From Climacteris rufus (Eukaryota; Chordata; Aves; Passeriformes; Climacteridae), in NCBI GenBank assembly GCA_013398175.1, contig VZRZ01004225.1:883426-947425 (forward strand): a DNA stretch of 64,000 nucleotides. Reading direction: 5' to 3'. A program made the position numbers and the translations under genes. Below are positions 11,855 to 24,741 of the stretch, one piece after another. Position 1 is the first letter of the stretch. Each line of letters starts with the position of its first letter. The notes beneath the pieces were generated by a model, which was given only the letters and a program-made list of their open reading frames with translations, made no database searches and was not told the DNA's origin.

Positions 11855-13950
11855 AACTTTCTGGTGTAGTTCTGAGGAAAGAAAAAATGTGAACTATCAG
11901 TTATTTCAGACCTTGTATCCACATGACAGAACTATACCTTTTGATTGAAAGTCATCTTTTGACAGACTAGGTCTGCACATCTGGCTTCTCTAGCTGACGC
12001 AATATAGAGATCATAAAACTTCTAAACAAAAAATCTAAAAGAGCATTTCTGAATGAGATACCTTTCCTGTCCAACTGTTCTCTTCATTTTCTGTAATTAT
12101 AGGCAAGCAGTAGGTCTTCTGGCTCCAAAAGCAAATAAATAAATGTACATTTACTTTAGGAATATTCCTGTGGCTTTCTCCCAGTTCTTAAGGACTACTA
12201 TCACTTGCTGCAGACTCATATCATGTTCATAATGCCCCTGCCGTTCTGGATTCTCTCTCTGTGCTAGTATTCCCCTTGTTGCCCCTATCAAAACTAGCAA
12301 CTACTGTAATTTTACAGTGAGATCAGCTAATGTAGGAATGATGCTCAAGGATAGATCACTATCAGCATATAGCTGTTTAGTATATTCAAGAAAGTGTTCA
12401 TGCTGAATTTGCAAGGGTTTTTTTTTTGTACAGAAGAAAATGGACTGCTAGTGCATTAGCTTTTCAAAACACATCTAAGATAATCAAGCGCAGAATAGAA
12501 ACAAAAAAAAGGAAAAGGATGATTTAAAAAAAAATTTTTTTAAAAAAAGAGCATATAATCCTTTTAATAAAGAACACAATAAAAACTAGAAACATCCACC
12601 AGTTCCAGAGATAATATAAATGTTATTTTAAATACCAAACTCTGCCCTCAATTACATTCGAGAAAAATCAGATCAGATTTTAGTTGTGGGTAAGCATTGC
12701 ATGTTGCCCATTGCAAAAGCAATTCCCTTCTGTTTCAGTGCGCTGTTCAGTTTTGTTATGAAGAAGTGAATTTATAGGAGAGAAGAACTATTTGCTCATT
12801 TTCTGTATAGAATCTGATTTTACCAACAAAGTAATGTAACATGGAAGTGCGATTATTTAAACCAGCACTTCACTACACAGAGGGCTGTTCAATGCACTGC
12901 TCTTGCCAGATTTGTCACAATGACTGACATTTTCTAATATTGAACTGGAAATAATATGGATATTTAATACTGCAGAGTTTACATCAAGTAGAAGAAAAGT
13001 GCTATTGTTTATCAGCAATCTACTTCTGATGGTGTATATCTAGATAGACATAATTATTACTGTGATGAAACATGATTATCAAATAATGGAATAAACACAT
13101 CGGTACAATATTTGCAATGCTTCATATCAGGTGATTTGAAAATCTTGTAAATCCTATTATTAACCATTTTCTATGCTTCCCACTTGAATTTTGACTAAAA
13201 CTTACCTTTTAGATCTGTTATGCCACTCATTAATTTTTTACAATATCCATCTGTGCATTGCAATCCCTATTCTCCATGGCTCCACATTGTTTTGGCTAAC
13301 TAACGGGCCCATATGTTGCCTTAATGTATTTCTGCACAATGTTTGTGCTTTTGGAAAAGAAGGGGAAAAAAAAACCAAAACCACAGGGAAAAACCACAGG
13401 CCTAAATAAGCTATAAGGAGCATCCACATACAGTTAGACTGTCTTTACTGAGTCTGGAGACATTATGATTCTGCTGCGACATGCAGCATTTGTCTTCATT
13501 TTGTCTGACTGTCCTCATGTGTTATTATTAGTGGCTGTCAGGCAGCAGCAGAAAAAAAAATAGCATCACTTGACTAAGAAGTAGAATGCATAAATGCAAT
13601 GACTATACACTGGTAGCTGAGGAGAGGATGTCTGATAAGATGGTCTAAATGCAAAACCTCTCCTATAATTACATTTAAAAGGGAAAAAAACCACATATCT
13701 GGCAAAACATAAGCATCCCTCCTCCCTTCTGCTTGCATAGCTAAATTAGGAACTAATTATAAATACAACTTAGCTGCGTCTAAAGAAGTTGCTTTAAGAA
13801 TGTCCTTTCAGAATGTCAGTTTAGTTTAATAGCAAGAAAACAAATATGTTGGAATATTCACATCAAGTCATGTTTTTCTGATAACGTTGATAAATATGAA
13901 CATTTTAAACATGAGTTCCTTATCATACAGTAGTTCACACTGAAACGTAT
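11855..13950. other. Non-coding sequence with short simple tracts
   Basis: Includes an A-T-A block at about 12526-12548 (runs of A, then T, then A), which is locally self-complementary. Reading frames up to 72 codons are unremarkable. No gene could be supported. Confidence 0.5.
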
Positions 13951-14015
13951 TCATGTATTTAGCACTTTTAAAGCCCAGATCACAAAACATAGTCCCTGGT
14001 TCTGAAGAGCTCAAA
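13951..14015 (+). repeat. Possible old SINE-like fragment
   Basis: TTTAGCACTTTTAAAGCCC is followed by ACAAAACATAGTCCCTGGTTC and TGAAGAGCTCA. This recalls the 'AGTCCCTGCCCTGAAGAGCTTACA' block of ancient amniote SINE/MIR-like elements. It is short and diverged, so the assignment is tentative. Confidence 0.3.
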
Positions 14016-14078
14016 ATGAAGTTTCTTTATCATAAATTTTTCAGTTGTAACATACAGCATATAATACTATTACTACTA

Positions 14079-14097
14079 AATAATAATAATAATAATA
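14079..14097. repeat. (AAT)n microsatellite
   Basis: About six uninterrupted AAT units lie in AT-rich sequence. Confidence 0.9.
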
Positions 14098-14539
14098 CAA
14101 CTTTTATAAAGGATAAAATAATTCATCCAGAAATTTACTCTGTAAAAGGAGAATCCATAGGTTTTCCACCTCAGATAAGTACAGATGGTTAAAAGCAGAT
14201 ACAATCTTATGATATTCTTAGATTTAAAGTGATAAACTATTTCTCTGAGTACATATATTTTGAAAATACGTACATAGAAATGTTTGTAAATCATCCTTTT
14301 TATGACAGACAATACAAAATTAATCTGTGAAGTCTCATGACAGGCTGATATCCCATGAAATAAGTAATAATTGCATTATTTTATAATAATTTCTTTAGCT
14401 AAACATATTTCACTTAAGGATTAATAATCAAATTGGTGCCATTACAAAGACTATTTTGTCTTCAGCAATTAAAAAATGACAAAACCAATCAAAAAGCCCA
14501 ACCAAACAAAAAACCACCACCATATAACAAATCAATGAT

Positions 14540-14602
14540 GAAATCTGGGTCCTGCTGCAGTCAGAGGCAAAATTTCCATTTACTTCATGGTCCTATTTCT
14601 TT
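14540..14602 (+). repeat. Ancient amniote interspersed repeat fragment
   Basis: AATCTGGGTCCTGCTGCAG, then GAGGCAAAATTTCCATTTAC and TTCATGGTCCTATTTC, matches the general pattern 'TCTGGCCCT...GTCAATGGCAAAACTCCCATTGACTTCAATGG' of the same old amniote repeat seen at 6080-6232. The frame TCAGAGGCA...AAGAAG inside it is flanked by CTGCTGCAG and GTAAGC, so it could act as a cryptic exon. No evidence of use is visible. Confidence 0.4.
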
Positions 14603-14611
14603 TGCAAGAAG

Positions 14612-17600
14612 GTAAGCAAACTAGTTACACTGGTAATCAAAATAATGTGCAGTAGATACTACTGACAACAGTTTGCCATGAGCAGCCTTCAATGACACAT
14701 AGAGGTACTAGGAATTTTGCCAGTACCTAGAAGTACTGGTGTCAGATTACCATTCACATTAGCTAGAAAAAGATGCTTGGCACTCACTGCTGCTCCTGTT
14801 TGTCTGTTTTTATTCTAGGTTCGTGGATAACTACTGAGTTCCAATTTCCAAAATCAACCTTCTCTTTTAGCTGTTTTCATTTGGAAGCCTTCTACTAGTT
14901 TTCCCATGCAAAATTTCACACTCTGGCAGATCCAAAGGTGTGAGTTTAAAGGGGAGCTCTGTCTTACAGTTTTACCATCAGTGGTTCAATCCCTGGATTT
15001 TACAATCTTGGTGAGATTTTTTGCCAGATTCAAAGTGATAGCAACTCACTGCCCTTCACTTATGCATGTCACAAAAACTGTTCACCTTCACAAAGTACAT
15101 ATACTATATATATATATACTGTATACTATATACTGGAAAACTGATGCAGACAGTTTGAATGATTTGCTCAGGAAATACATGAAGCCAAAAAAAAAGATCC
15201 AAATTCATGGATCCCAATGCAATTTTCTAAGCATGAATTGGTGTGACATCACACATACTGAACAGTTAGGAATAAGCTTAACTTTATGAATCAGGAACTG
15301 TGAGCACATTGTCATAGCTTTTTCTCCTACTGCAAATCCCAAGACTGGGACAGGGGAAAAGGAAAGGAGGAAAAGCCTGGTAACACTTTGGTCTATTTTC
15401 AGTAGAACTATGAAATTATGTCAAAAAGTAAAATACATATGATTACTGTTAATACAGAACTGAGACACGTAATACCTTGACCCACATATTCTGTGTTTTA
15501 GCTATGTTGAAAAACTTTTATTTATCTTAAGAAGGAAAACAGTTTCAACAAGATAAATCAGAAACAGCCATGGAAACCTACATAGCCATATTTAGAGCTA
15601 TTTTTCTGAACCACAATGAGGTAATTGCACAAGATTATACCACACAGAGCAGTAAAACTGTATCCAATTTTTAACAGAAGCAGCCTCTTTGTGCCATGTA
15701 CAGGAGATAGAAACAATATTTCCTATTTACAAAAATGACCTTGCATTCTTTGTTTTTCCTTTCTGGTATCACACAAACCACTAGTGAAGAAGAAGGTGGT
15801 CTGTCATTTTTGGGCAAGGGTAGTTAGAAGGAAAAAGCCCTGTTTAAACTGACAGGGAAACTGAGGAAATAAATAAAAACTAAATTAATCTCCACCTAAC
15901 GATTAAGAACGCCCTGTATTAGCATCATGTATAGCACTCTTGATTAAAATTAAAGTGAAATTAAGAATATTCCTGCTAAGAACTCCTTTTTCATTATACT
16001 TGCCATGCAGCATAAGTTATCATGACTCAAACTGCATTTCAAATTCGTAATCACTGGAGAGCATAGATGTGTACTAATCTCTTTAGGGTTTCTCCTGTGT
16101 GAGGCAATCCCTTGCTTCACTTCCTTCTGGAATATGTTTGGGTGAATCAAAGGGGTTTAGCCTTTCCTTGGCCACATGAGGTATAACTGGTAGGATTCTG
16201 TCAATTAAATGGCCTGTGCTCTTAAGCTTCAGGACATAAACAGCTTCATTTTGTGTCCCTCCACACAATCAGAGTTTCTGGACCTTTCAGACTGTTCATC
16301 CCTCCATGATTCAGTAGCTGTTCCCAATTAATTGCATGCTTGGGCACTGTTATTTCTCATGAAGGGGGTTTCATTCCTGTAAGGTTTGAAAGTTGGGTTT
16401 TACCCAGTCTTGTTCTTGAATAAAAGTGTTCCTTCATGGAGTCAATCAAAAGCAATGAATATGGAACATATCCATGTGCAGACAAGCAACGGAATATCAC
16501 AGTTTAAAAAGAAATCTCTTTCTGCAATCTTTAGGGCTACATCACAATACTGTTTCACAGAAAGTACAAATGGGAAAATCATGTTTGGTCACATTTGTTG
16601 TATTTTAACAACAGAAAAAATTTTAAAAACCAAAAAGAGTTCTCAGCAATGTGTATATTATATTTTGAAACAAATATAAGCATTAATGGCCTATATAACT
16701 TCATGACTATGCATGAACATGTTATGGCCTTTCTTAAAAACTTTGTTTCTCTGTACTGATGTTGGCCTGGAACAGTAGCAGAAAAAGGGACTTGCACCTC
16801 ACAACTTGATCTGTTCTCCAGTCAATTAACATATGAACTACATAACAAAGCTCTTTAAACTATTTTATGTTTTCTAAGCTATTTTGTTCTGTTTTTTTTC
16901 TGGCAGTGTTGCATCTTGTATTCATCTCACTCAGATCTACAGGGTGCAGAAGCATGCAGCTTCATCTTTCGGTGCCCTTCAAGATACTACATTCTTCCAC
17001 CCCCTGCACACCCCCATTTCCACGAGGCCTTGCAATAGACTCTTGTATCACAGTCAAACACATCCTTTTCTGAATGGAGCGTTCAGCATTTCAAGCTAAG
17101 CCAGAGATCAGCTCTAATATTTCATTTTTCCATACCACAAGAGAGGTTGCACTTACTGTCTGACAGAGTACAATACTTCTCAAACTACTCAATCAGTTAA
17201 GTATTGCGTATTAGAAATCTTATACTCTTCTCGTGAAGAGCTGGAAAGAAATCTCAATAATGTAACCCTGTAAGAGTCTTTGAATTTTTTTTCAGCTGCA
17301 TGATTTATTTTAGTCACTGAGAAGAGCAATGAGCACTGAAAAATTTAAGATACTTTTACACTAATTACTAATTCACAGATATTCCTAGGTACTTTCTCAT
17401 CGGTTGACTGTCCTTCCCTCTGCTTTTTCTTTCTTGTTCATTTTAAAAAAAAATTTTATGTAACCTTTCAAAAAAATGTACAGATCATTTTCCTTTGGAG
17501 GAATAACCATAGTTCTTCTCTAGTTAATACAATTTTCACACGGATTCGGTATAAATCACTTTTCATCATAATCTGTACAATTTTCAAATGCTTAGAGAAT

Positions 17601-17850
17601 TTCTCCTTTGTCTTTACACATTCAACATTGTGCCTTCACTTTTCTTCAAAACTGTTAAACCAGAGTGTTGAATTTTATGGTTAGGTTGAGCTTATAGAAC
17701 CACATTCAAATGGCCTACCGGCCCCTAAGATTTTCTAGGTACTTCTGAAGGCCAAGATGTCTGGATGAAGACAGAGAATTCAAGCTAAAGTGTTTCCAAT
17801 AGCACCTGGGCCAAATACTGTATCACGTTCTCATTACACCATCATCACAG
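14612..17850. other. Non-coding sequence, nothing recognised
   Basis: Contains a short AT dinucleotide run at about 15101-15132. It also has a pair of SRF/MEF2-like strings near 15588-15612 (CCATATTTAG, GCTATTTTTC). The 127-codon frame at 14906-15289 shows no recognisable family. No gene could be supported. Confidence 0.5.
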
Positions 17851-17907
17851 TACTGGGTAAAGATCACTCTTTGGTGCATTGGAGGAAAAAAAGGAAGACA
17901 TTGCGGG
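17851..17907 (+). other. Weak candidate exon, 57 nt
   Basis: An acceptor-like CATCATCACAG ends at 17850 and a donor GCGGG|GTAAGT begins at 17908. Between them one frame reads YWVKITLWC...GRHCG without a stop and is phase 0 at both ends. A second frame is also open. The polypyrimidine tract is poor. The protein is not recognised and no partner exon is identified. It is listed because the donor is strong. Confidence 0.12.
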
Positions 17908-20218
17908 GTAAGTCCTATACAAGAGAAATTGCTGAGCATTAAACATAGCTGAGACACTCCAGTATTTAAAGACGCAAAATGTCAGGACCAGCCAAATAAC
18001 ATTTTCTAATGTTCATCTCTCAGAGCTGCAGGAGCTAGCAAGGCAACATTTATAGTACTGGAAAGTTTCAGAGAGGTATGTCAACTCTGAGTGACAAATC
18101 ATAATTTCAAGAATAAGCCTTAGTCAGTGGACATGTGCTCAGCTGAGAGGCTCCAGAAAAGCAGCTCTATGCTGAAAGCCTCCTAAGACTCCAGGAAGAA
18201 GCTGCAGGTTGGGAGAAGAGAGTTCCCAGTGCCTTAGAATTGACATCAGCTGACTGTTTTGCAGGAATGTGAACACAGACAACGAAATCCCATATGTGCC
18301 AGCAGCGTGGCAAACAAGAAAGACATACAAAGGCTGGAAAGCTCCTGACAGGAATTACCACAAGCTATTTTTCAGCCACACAAATGTCAACTTATTTTCT
18401 GATTAAGCCAAAGTCTGCACAAGCAGAGGCTCAAGTCTACTCAAGACCTGTGGTGCATTAAACACCTTACCACAAAACATAACATGCAAAGTTCTGGGCA
18501 ATTGAGCTTTGTCAGTGATACAGGGCTGAGGACATGGGAAGTCTCATCTGATATGATGAAACCTTCCAAGTACTAAATGAATATGACCATCCATCACAAA
18601 ATTCACAGTCAACAGCAAACAAAACCAAGTCCACTCTCAGTTCTACATAAGAACTACAAGATACCTTACCCTGCAGGTTCTTATTTTTGACATGTATTGA
18701 AAACAGACTTCCAGAGTGCAAATCTGAATAATTTAATGAAGAAATATATGAGCTTTAGCTACTCATTTGGGGGGATTCTGTTAGAACAGGTGAACATAGA
18801 GGTCACCTTGAATTAGAAAACAGATTAAAAATTAAATATAGTACCAACAATGACAAGTACACTTGGATTTCAATTTATATGGATTTATTAAGAGCCATTG
18901 CCAAATAAATCCCCTAGACTTTCTTCTAACAGGGTAGGATTATTATTCAGTTGTGTTTTTGAGACTCTAGGTGTTCAATTTATTTAGATAATGCATATGT
19001 GGAACAGTGTGCTCATCTAAACTCAACTGAGTACACAGTGAAGCAATGCACTCCTACAGCCACCTGAGAACATCGGGTTAATGGTAACTCAGTGACAACT
19101 GTCACTGTTGCATTTGACGAATAGACAGCCTGATCCAAGAAATTTACAGAAGCGAAGGTAATGATTTCTCTGTGTGTAAACTCTCTCTGTGCATAGTGTC
19201 ACAGAGTAGTAAGTGAAGTAATGTAAAGAGGGGGAGAATCACAACCCTTTCTGAAATGTTTCAAGCAAACATTGAAGTATCAGGAATTTGAGCTGACTTG
19301 AGAGTCATGTAAATAGTGTCAGCTTATAAAAACAAGGTGATTCCCTGGATAGGAGAATACCCATACAGCGTCAAAGCTCCCATGCGTATGTAAACATTCT
19401 GTGTAAATATTTGGTTGAAGGTTTCAGCATAGAGAGCTTTTGCTGTCCCAGAGTGTGGGCGTTGTCTAGAAACCTGAGATCAGGAATGACATGATCTCAT
19501 CTCCCATTACTTAGATAACTGCATTTGATGCATGCCTCAGGGAAATTGAAATGATCTTGGCAGAGGATAAAACAGAGGATTCAAATGTGCTCTTTAACTG
19601 ATGATCTGGACTTTGAGGATGGAGTCCCATCTGATTTCAAATAGACTTCTAAATATCAGAGAGGAGTTGACAGAAATGAGAAACCACAGATGCAGTTAGT
19701 GTCAAATTATTTAAGTCTGGTTTTAGGACATTTTTCAGCAGATACCCTTTGCTTGCAATTTAGAGGCTTCCACAGCTAAGGGTATGGGATTGTGTCATTT
19801 CACAAGAGTTACAAGCTGTTAAGAAGAATACATACATCAGCTTGGATATTCTTTCTGGAGCATTTCACATGCATTCCAGAGGCCAAAGGTAAGGCACAGC
19901 TCATAAAACTGTAAAGCACACGATGTTCTTATCAAGGCGGATACATTTTGGAGACTACTTTCATTGCTCGTCATTTGCCAGAGAATACAAGTGTGTCTGA
20001 CTTATACAATGAAATTAGCCATATATTTAGAAGATTTTCTAATCATTCTCATTGTGTTCTATAAGGTGAGACTGTCAAAGAAGCACATGGTGGCCCTTTG
20101 GTCAGACAATATAAAAGGTGTGCAGCAATTAACAGGCAGACAGCGGAACTGGGAACACTGATTAAAATACAAAGAGTTTTTGTCCTAAGGTATTTGATCC
20201 TCACTATATCTTTCAGGA
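17908..20218. other. Non-coding sequence, nothing recognised
   Basis: The 18120-18360 stretch is a little richer in GC and carries two overlapping minus-strand frames of about 63 codons, without recognisable motifs. The remainder is AT-rich. No gene could be supported. Confidence 0.5.
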
Positions 20219-20234
20219 CTAAGCACGTGCTTAG
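20219..20234. repeat. 16-bp perfect palindrome with E-box core
   Basis: CTAAGCACGTGCTTAG is exactly self-complementary and centred on CACGTG, the canonical site for bHLH-Zip (MYC/MAX/USF) and CLOCK-type factors. TTAAGCACGTGCTTAA-like strings also occur at the ends or centre of palindromic amniote MITEs. The palindrome may therefore be a transposon relic rather than a selected binding site. Confidence 0.8.
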
Positions 20235-22470
20235 GATTTGTGATAAAGTTGTTGATGTTCTCACTCTAAAGTGTTCTGGCTTCAGTATTCTGGCTTCTGA
20301 AGATAGCAGCCAATGCTGTCAACAATACTGGATCATCAGCTATTAAGACCAATTTAAGAAGCTTAGTGCCAGCAACACAATCAGTTGAACCTGCAAAAAG
20401 ATGTCTAGTCTGACTGCAAAACACCATTTTGTTTCTATAATTGCTTTTAGAAGATACTTTAGTCTTTGTTGTTAGCTCCAAAAGCCACATGGTGTAGAGT
20501 TTGACTCAGAGATTACCAGAATAAGTATCTATCCAATCTAAGGTGTAGACTGTTTTAAGAGTTGAAAAATTACTCCAAAAAGATCGAAAATTCAAGTTTG
20601 ACTGTTTCAGGTTACTCCAAGTATGGTAGGTAATGCAAGAGCCATGATTCTATAAGAAATCTTGACTGAAAATAGTTACAGAATTAGTTAATATGCACAT
20701 GATCAGTTGGAAACCTAGAACATCAATATTTGCTAGCACCTAATTACAGTACACATTTCTGCTGAGAGCCTCTGTAGTAGTAAGAAAACGTTCTCACACC
20801 ATTGTCCATACTACATATCACTTCTACTACTCTGAGCATAAGAATGGTTATGACAACTGAATGTAAGTTCTAGAAGGGGTTTTGTAACTGCTGTTTCAGG
20901 AGAGCATTTAACAAGGCACCCCTGCTCCCTCATCACCTTTAGCAATAGCCTTTAGCAAGTAAAAGAATTAAAAGCATAATCAAAATGACTGATATTTAAT
21001 TTGCAGGACTTCAGAAATGAGTATAGTTTTTACTAAATATTACCACAGAAACCTCCTATTCATTCCAGCTGTTTCAGTAGTTCAACTATCATAACTAAAA
21101 TTATGAAACACTGACAAATAGATAAATAAGACTATGAGAAAATACAATTGTTCTGATTTGGAAAGCTGGTTTGGGGTTTGGGCCAATGTATACCAAATAG
21201 ATTTTTCATAGAAAGGATCTGGAATGAGTTTCTTCACAGACAGTTTTCTTCTCTGGCGTGGGATTTTCACACTTGTGATTCTGGAAGCCACTATTGAACG
21301 AAGACTAAGCAACTCTTCTTTCTCAACCAAATGCTTAATAACCAGAGAGCACATAAGTGTTCCATATCAGTCAGTGTTTGTCAAGACTAGAGAATGCATC
21401 TTTTCCTATGCTGAGAATCATTGCAGATACACAATATAATGTAAACATATGGCTGACCCAAGCTCCCTGAATTAAATGTTTTAGAAAAACTAAAGCTGTA
21501 CCTGATTTCAGTAACATTTTGAAGTGTAAATCCCTGCCAGGGGCAGGCAGGAAACACTGACAGCATTTTTTTTCCCTATCTCATCTCTACAAGCACATGG
21601 AAGTGAGGTGAGTCTCTACATATTTCATTTTCTACCACTGGGACGGTAAAAGTGATCGCCAAGTGACATTTGGGGCTGGGACCAAGTGAACTATTACTCA
21701 ACTCCTCCTGATTTCAGATTGAGCTGATTTCCAATCAGTCTCTGAAAACAAGGCCACAGCAAATGCAGGAAGGAGCTATGATTTGAGAGAATTAAATATA
21801 GTCTGGTATTGATTTAAAGAGAGAAGGGTGGAATGCAACTGCAAGAAAATGCTGGGAGGAAAAAGTTGAGAGTGTTAGTTATATGCTGGCTTTCATATGG
21901 ACTGTAAGAAACTAAGAGTCTTAAGAGGTTTGAAAACAATGCCAAAAACTCAACAGCTGTTTTTCCCTGTGTATACCTCTGTGATATAGCTGATCTCTAA
22001 CTACAGTCAGCTTCAGATCTGGTTGTTTTTCCTTATCAAGCATGGACTACAGTAACCTTTGTAAGGCATATAGCTAGTCTGTTTCTTATCCTCCTGTATG
22101 TGACTTGCTAGACTCAACAAAAGAATTAAATAATATTACATAAGTGAGAAATTCAAGTCCCCATAAGCTACAAAATGCCAGAATTGATTGGGAAAAGTTG
22201 ACCCTTCTTCTCACCTCATGCATAATCAAAATGACACAAATTTTAATTACAGGATCACATAATAATTTTTCCACAACAGCCCCCTGCCTTGCTTGAAGCC
22301 CAAGATAAATACTGCTCAGAGAAAGAGGCAACTCTTCAATATTTTTATCCTTAACACACTATTACTGACCCCTGCTTTATTTACTGCACACCATCAAATG
22401 CCTGCAGTGAATGCAGAATTGTTTATTTCCTCATGGTGTTTCTAGAGTGCTCATCATCACAGAATCTTCA
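20235..22470. other. Non-coding sequence, nothing recognised
   Basis: Short frames of up to 90 codons (21082-21354 minus) lack motifs. A small inverted repeat CCTGCC/GGCAGG lies near 21535-21550. No gene could be supported. Confidence 0.5.
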
Positions 22471-22665
22471 TGCCTCGTAAACATTAATAAATTCATCTTC
22501 ACTATGAGATGAGAGTGTTATTATCTCCATCTTACAGGTGGGGAAATCAAGACAAAGAGACTTCCCAGGGGTCAAACGCTTAATGGGTAGCACAGCCAGC
22601 ACTGGAACACAGACCAGACTTCTAAGTGTCTGGTCTAGAGAACTGAGTGGACTGTCCTACTACTG
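22471..22665 (+). repeat. MIR-type SINE
   Basis: The plus strand reads TTATTATCTCCATCTTACAG, GTGGGGAAATCAAGACAAAG and AGACTTCCC, then GGGTCAAACGC, GGGTAGCACAGCCAGCACTG and GTCTGGTCTAGAG. This follows the MIR/CORE-SINE order: 'TTATTATCCCCATTTTACAG', 'GGAAACTGAGGCACAGAGAG', 'GGTCACACAGC', 'GGCAGAGCC', then the 3' 'TCTGGCTCTAGAG' part. The copy is ancient but readable, in sense orientation. Edges are approximate. MIR copies in birds are old amniote relics, and some are retained as enhancers. Confidence 0.75.
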
Positions 22666-23273
22666 GTACTTCCTAGGATGAACTGTCACATTGTGCAGCT
22701 CTGTATACTCTGATCTTTTCCATACCTGCTTCTGTGAACTTGAAATGTTGTCAAGGATTTGAGGAATGTACAATTAGTGGCCTCATGCCAACATTTTCCT
22801 TTAAATTACTCAGTATTGTATAAAAATCTGGCAGAAGCACTGATCAAACTAAGGTCTTCGGTACTTTGTGAAACTTTTTGTTCATGAGAACAATCTTTTC
22901 TTCCTGAAATGCCCATGATTTTTTCCTCTATGTAATTCCATTACTAGAGAAAATAATAAAGTCAGAAAAATCCCCTGTGTTATCTTTACACAGCCACAAC
23001 TCCTCTTCAGGACCTTATTTTTTTGTGCATATTGAATAATGCAGAGAACTCAGGTACAAAGTAGTGTGTGATCATGTGTTTGAAGACTTTATCATAAAAC
23101 ATAAATGCAAGAGGAACAAATTAAGGTTGTGCAGAAAGCCATAAATCAAATATTGCGTCAGCTTCTAGTAATTGACTTTCTAACTCAGTTACTATTTTTT
23201 TAATAGTTGCTTTTAAGGTTGCTGGCCTTTCTCAGTAGGAAAAGAAATAAAGATGATTCAATTGCATGCAATA
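22666..23273. other. Non-coding sequence, nothing recognised
   Basis: No gene, repeat family or strong motif could be supported. Confidence 0.5.
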
Positions 23274-23296
23274 ACATGCAAGTCAAACTTGCATGT
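23274..23296. repeat. Perfect 10-bp hairpin with 3-base loop
   Basis: ACATGCAAGT (23274-23283), loop CAA, then ACTTGCATGT (23287-23296). The arms include TTGCATG/CATGCAA octamer-like strings, and another TGCATGCA lies just upstream. This compact, highly stable fold is a cruciform candidate. Confidence 0.85.
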
Positions 23297-24418
23297 CAGT
23301 AGCATTGAAAACCTGACACTTGAACTCTGAAATGTGTTGAAAGACTAACGGTATTGCTGGCAACACGACTTAGCTGATGCTCTAAGGAAGAGGAGATGTT
23401 GGCTATGGTCTGCTGCTACTAGCACTACTCTTTGTCCCTCAGCCAGACTGTTTTCAGGGTTCCCACTGCAATATGTTCAGTTGGTGCTGTGGCTTTAACA
23501 GTGTTACAACCTTAGTTTTTTATTAGAATGAGAGCTGATAATATTTTGAATTGTTCTGCAAGAGAATAGTGACAAATACCTGATGACATTTGAGTACTTC
23601 ACTCTGATAGCTCTACTCAGAATTTAAATATCTGGCCTGCCATATAACTGCCAGTAGCACAGGTAGCACAAGGCAATGGACCATTTCTTCCTCCAAAAAT
23701 AGTATTTCTTGTACAAAGTGAATGAAACTTCAGTAGAAAAAAGCATGATACTTCTTCAGCCATTGGGTTTTAGTAGTGCAGAATATTCAGTTCCTCTTCT
23801 AGTTACTTAATTGTTGAAAGCTATTAAAATTTGAATAAAGCAGAAACAAATTCTATAACAAAAAATGTTTAGGTCTGCTAAGTACAGGTACCAGTAGGTA
23901 TTTACCACCTACCTATTACAAGCTGATTTTGGAAGCAATTGCTTCAGTCTGTTTAGAAGTGCTGTTTCCACTGTTTCCTTCAAAAAATGAAGTACAATAG
24001 GATATCACAAGGCTGGACTCCATGGCACACACATGATGGCAACCTGCCATCAAGGGGATTATCTAATATCACCTAGGGATCATTTAATTATTTAATACCA
24101 CTCAGCTGAAATGAAATACCCTTGCCATTCTGAGAGAGCAGTGTTACAATGGGTCCAGAAAAGACCTACAAAACCCAGGAACAATTTGATTTCTGGAAAG
24201 TTTTCAAATTTTTTAGACACTCTAATCTTTACAGCTGTCTTATCTAAAATCTGACACTGAAAAAAGTCTATCCTCCAAGTGAAGTCATCTTTCCCCAGAT
24301 GAATGGTATTTTGGGTATTTTGAAATGAATATGATTACCATTACATCATATCATATAAATAAAGTTGCTGTGACATTTATTTCTCCTGTTTGCATAACAG
24401 TTAATGAAATTGGGAGTA
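23297..24418. other. Non-coding sequence, nothing recognised
   Basis: No gene or repeat family could be supported. Confidence 0.5.
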
Positions 24419-24438
24419 AGAAGTATGCAGAAGTATGC
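24419..24438 (+). repeat. 10-bp tandem duplication
   Basis: AGAAGTATGC occurs twice in perfect tandem. This is a local slippage product of little consequence. Confidence 0.85.
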
Positions 24439-24721
24439 AAATATGAAAATTCTTATTCTCACAGATTTGAGGGGAAGCACAGCCAACATATTAGTTAAAA
24501 AAGACCTGGGACCAAAAAGACCGTGTGGATTCTACCTTACCATTTAAAAGGAACAGTTTATAGCTTTAACATCTTTTTTCTCTTCCAGGTATGACATGCA
24601 GAGCTGCATTTGCAAGACAGATAACATGAACAAAGATAAAAACAGTGTCAGTGTCCATTTATGATCCTATAATTCTAAAGTGTCAGTTAACAAAGAAACT
24701 GAATACAAAACATGTAGAAGT

Positions 24722-24741
24722 AAAAAAAAAAAAAAAAAAAA
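24722..24741. repeat. Poly(A) tract
   Basis: Twenty consecutive A residues are followed by GAAAAAAG. No processed pseudogene, SINE body or flanking target duplication is seen, so I regard it as a simple repeat. Confidence 0.95.

Noticed and set aside
14906..15289. 127-codon plus-strand frame
   Set aside because: It runs through an AT dinucleotide tract giving low-complexity Ile/Tyr residues, and no family is recognised.
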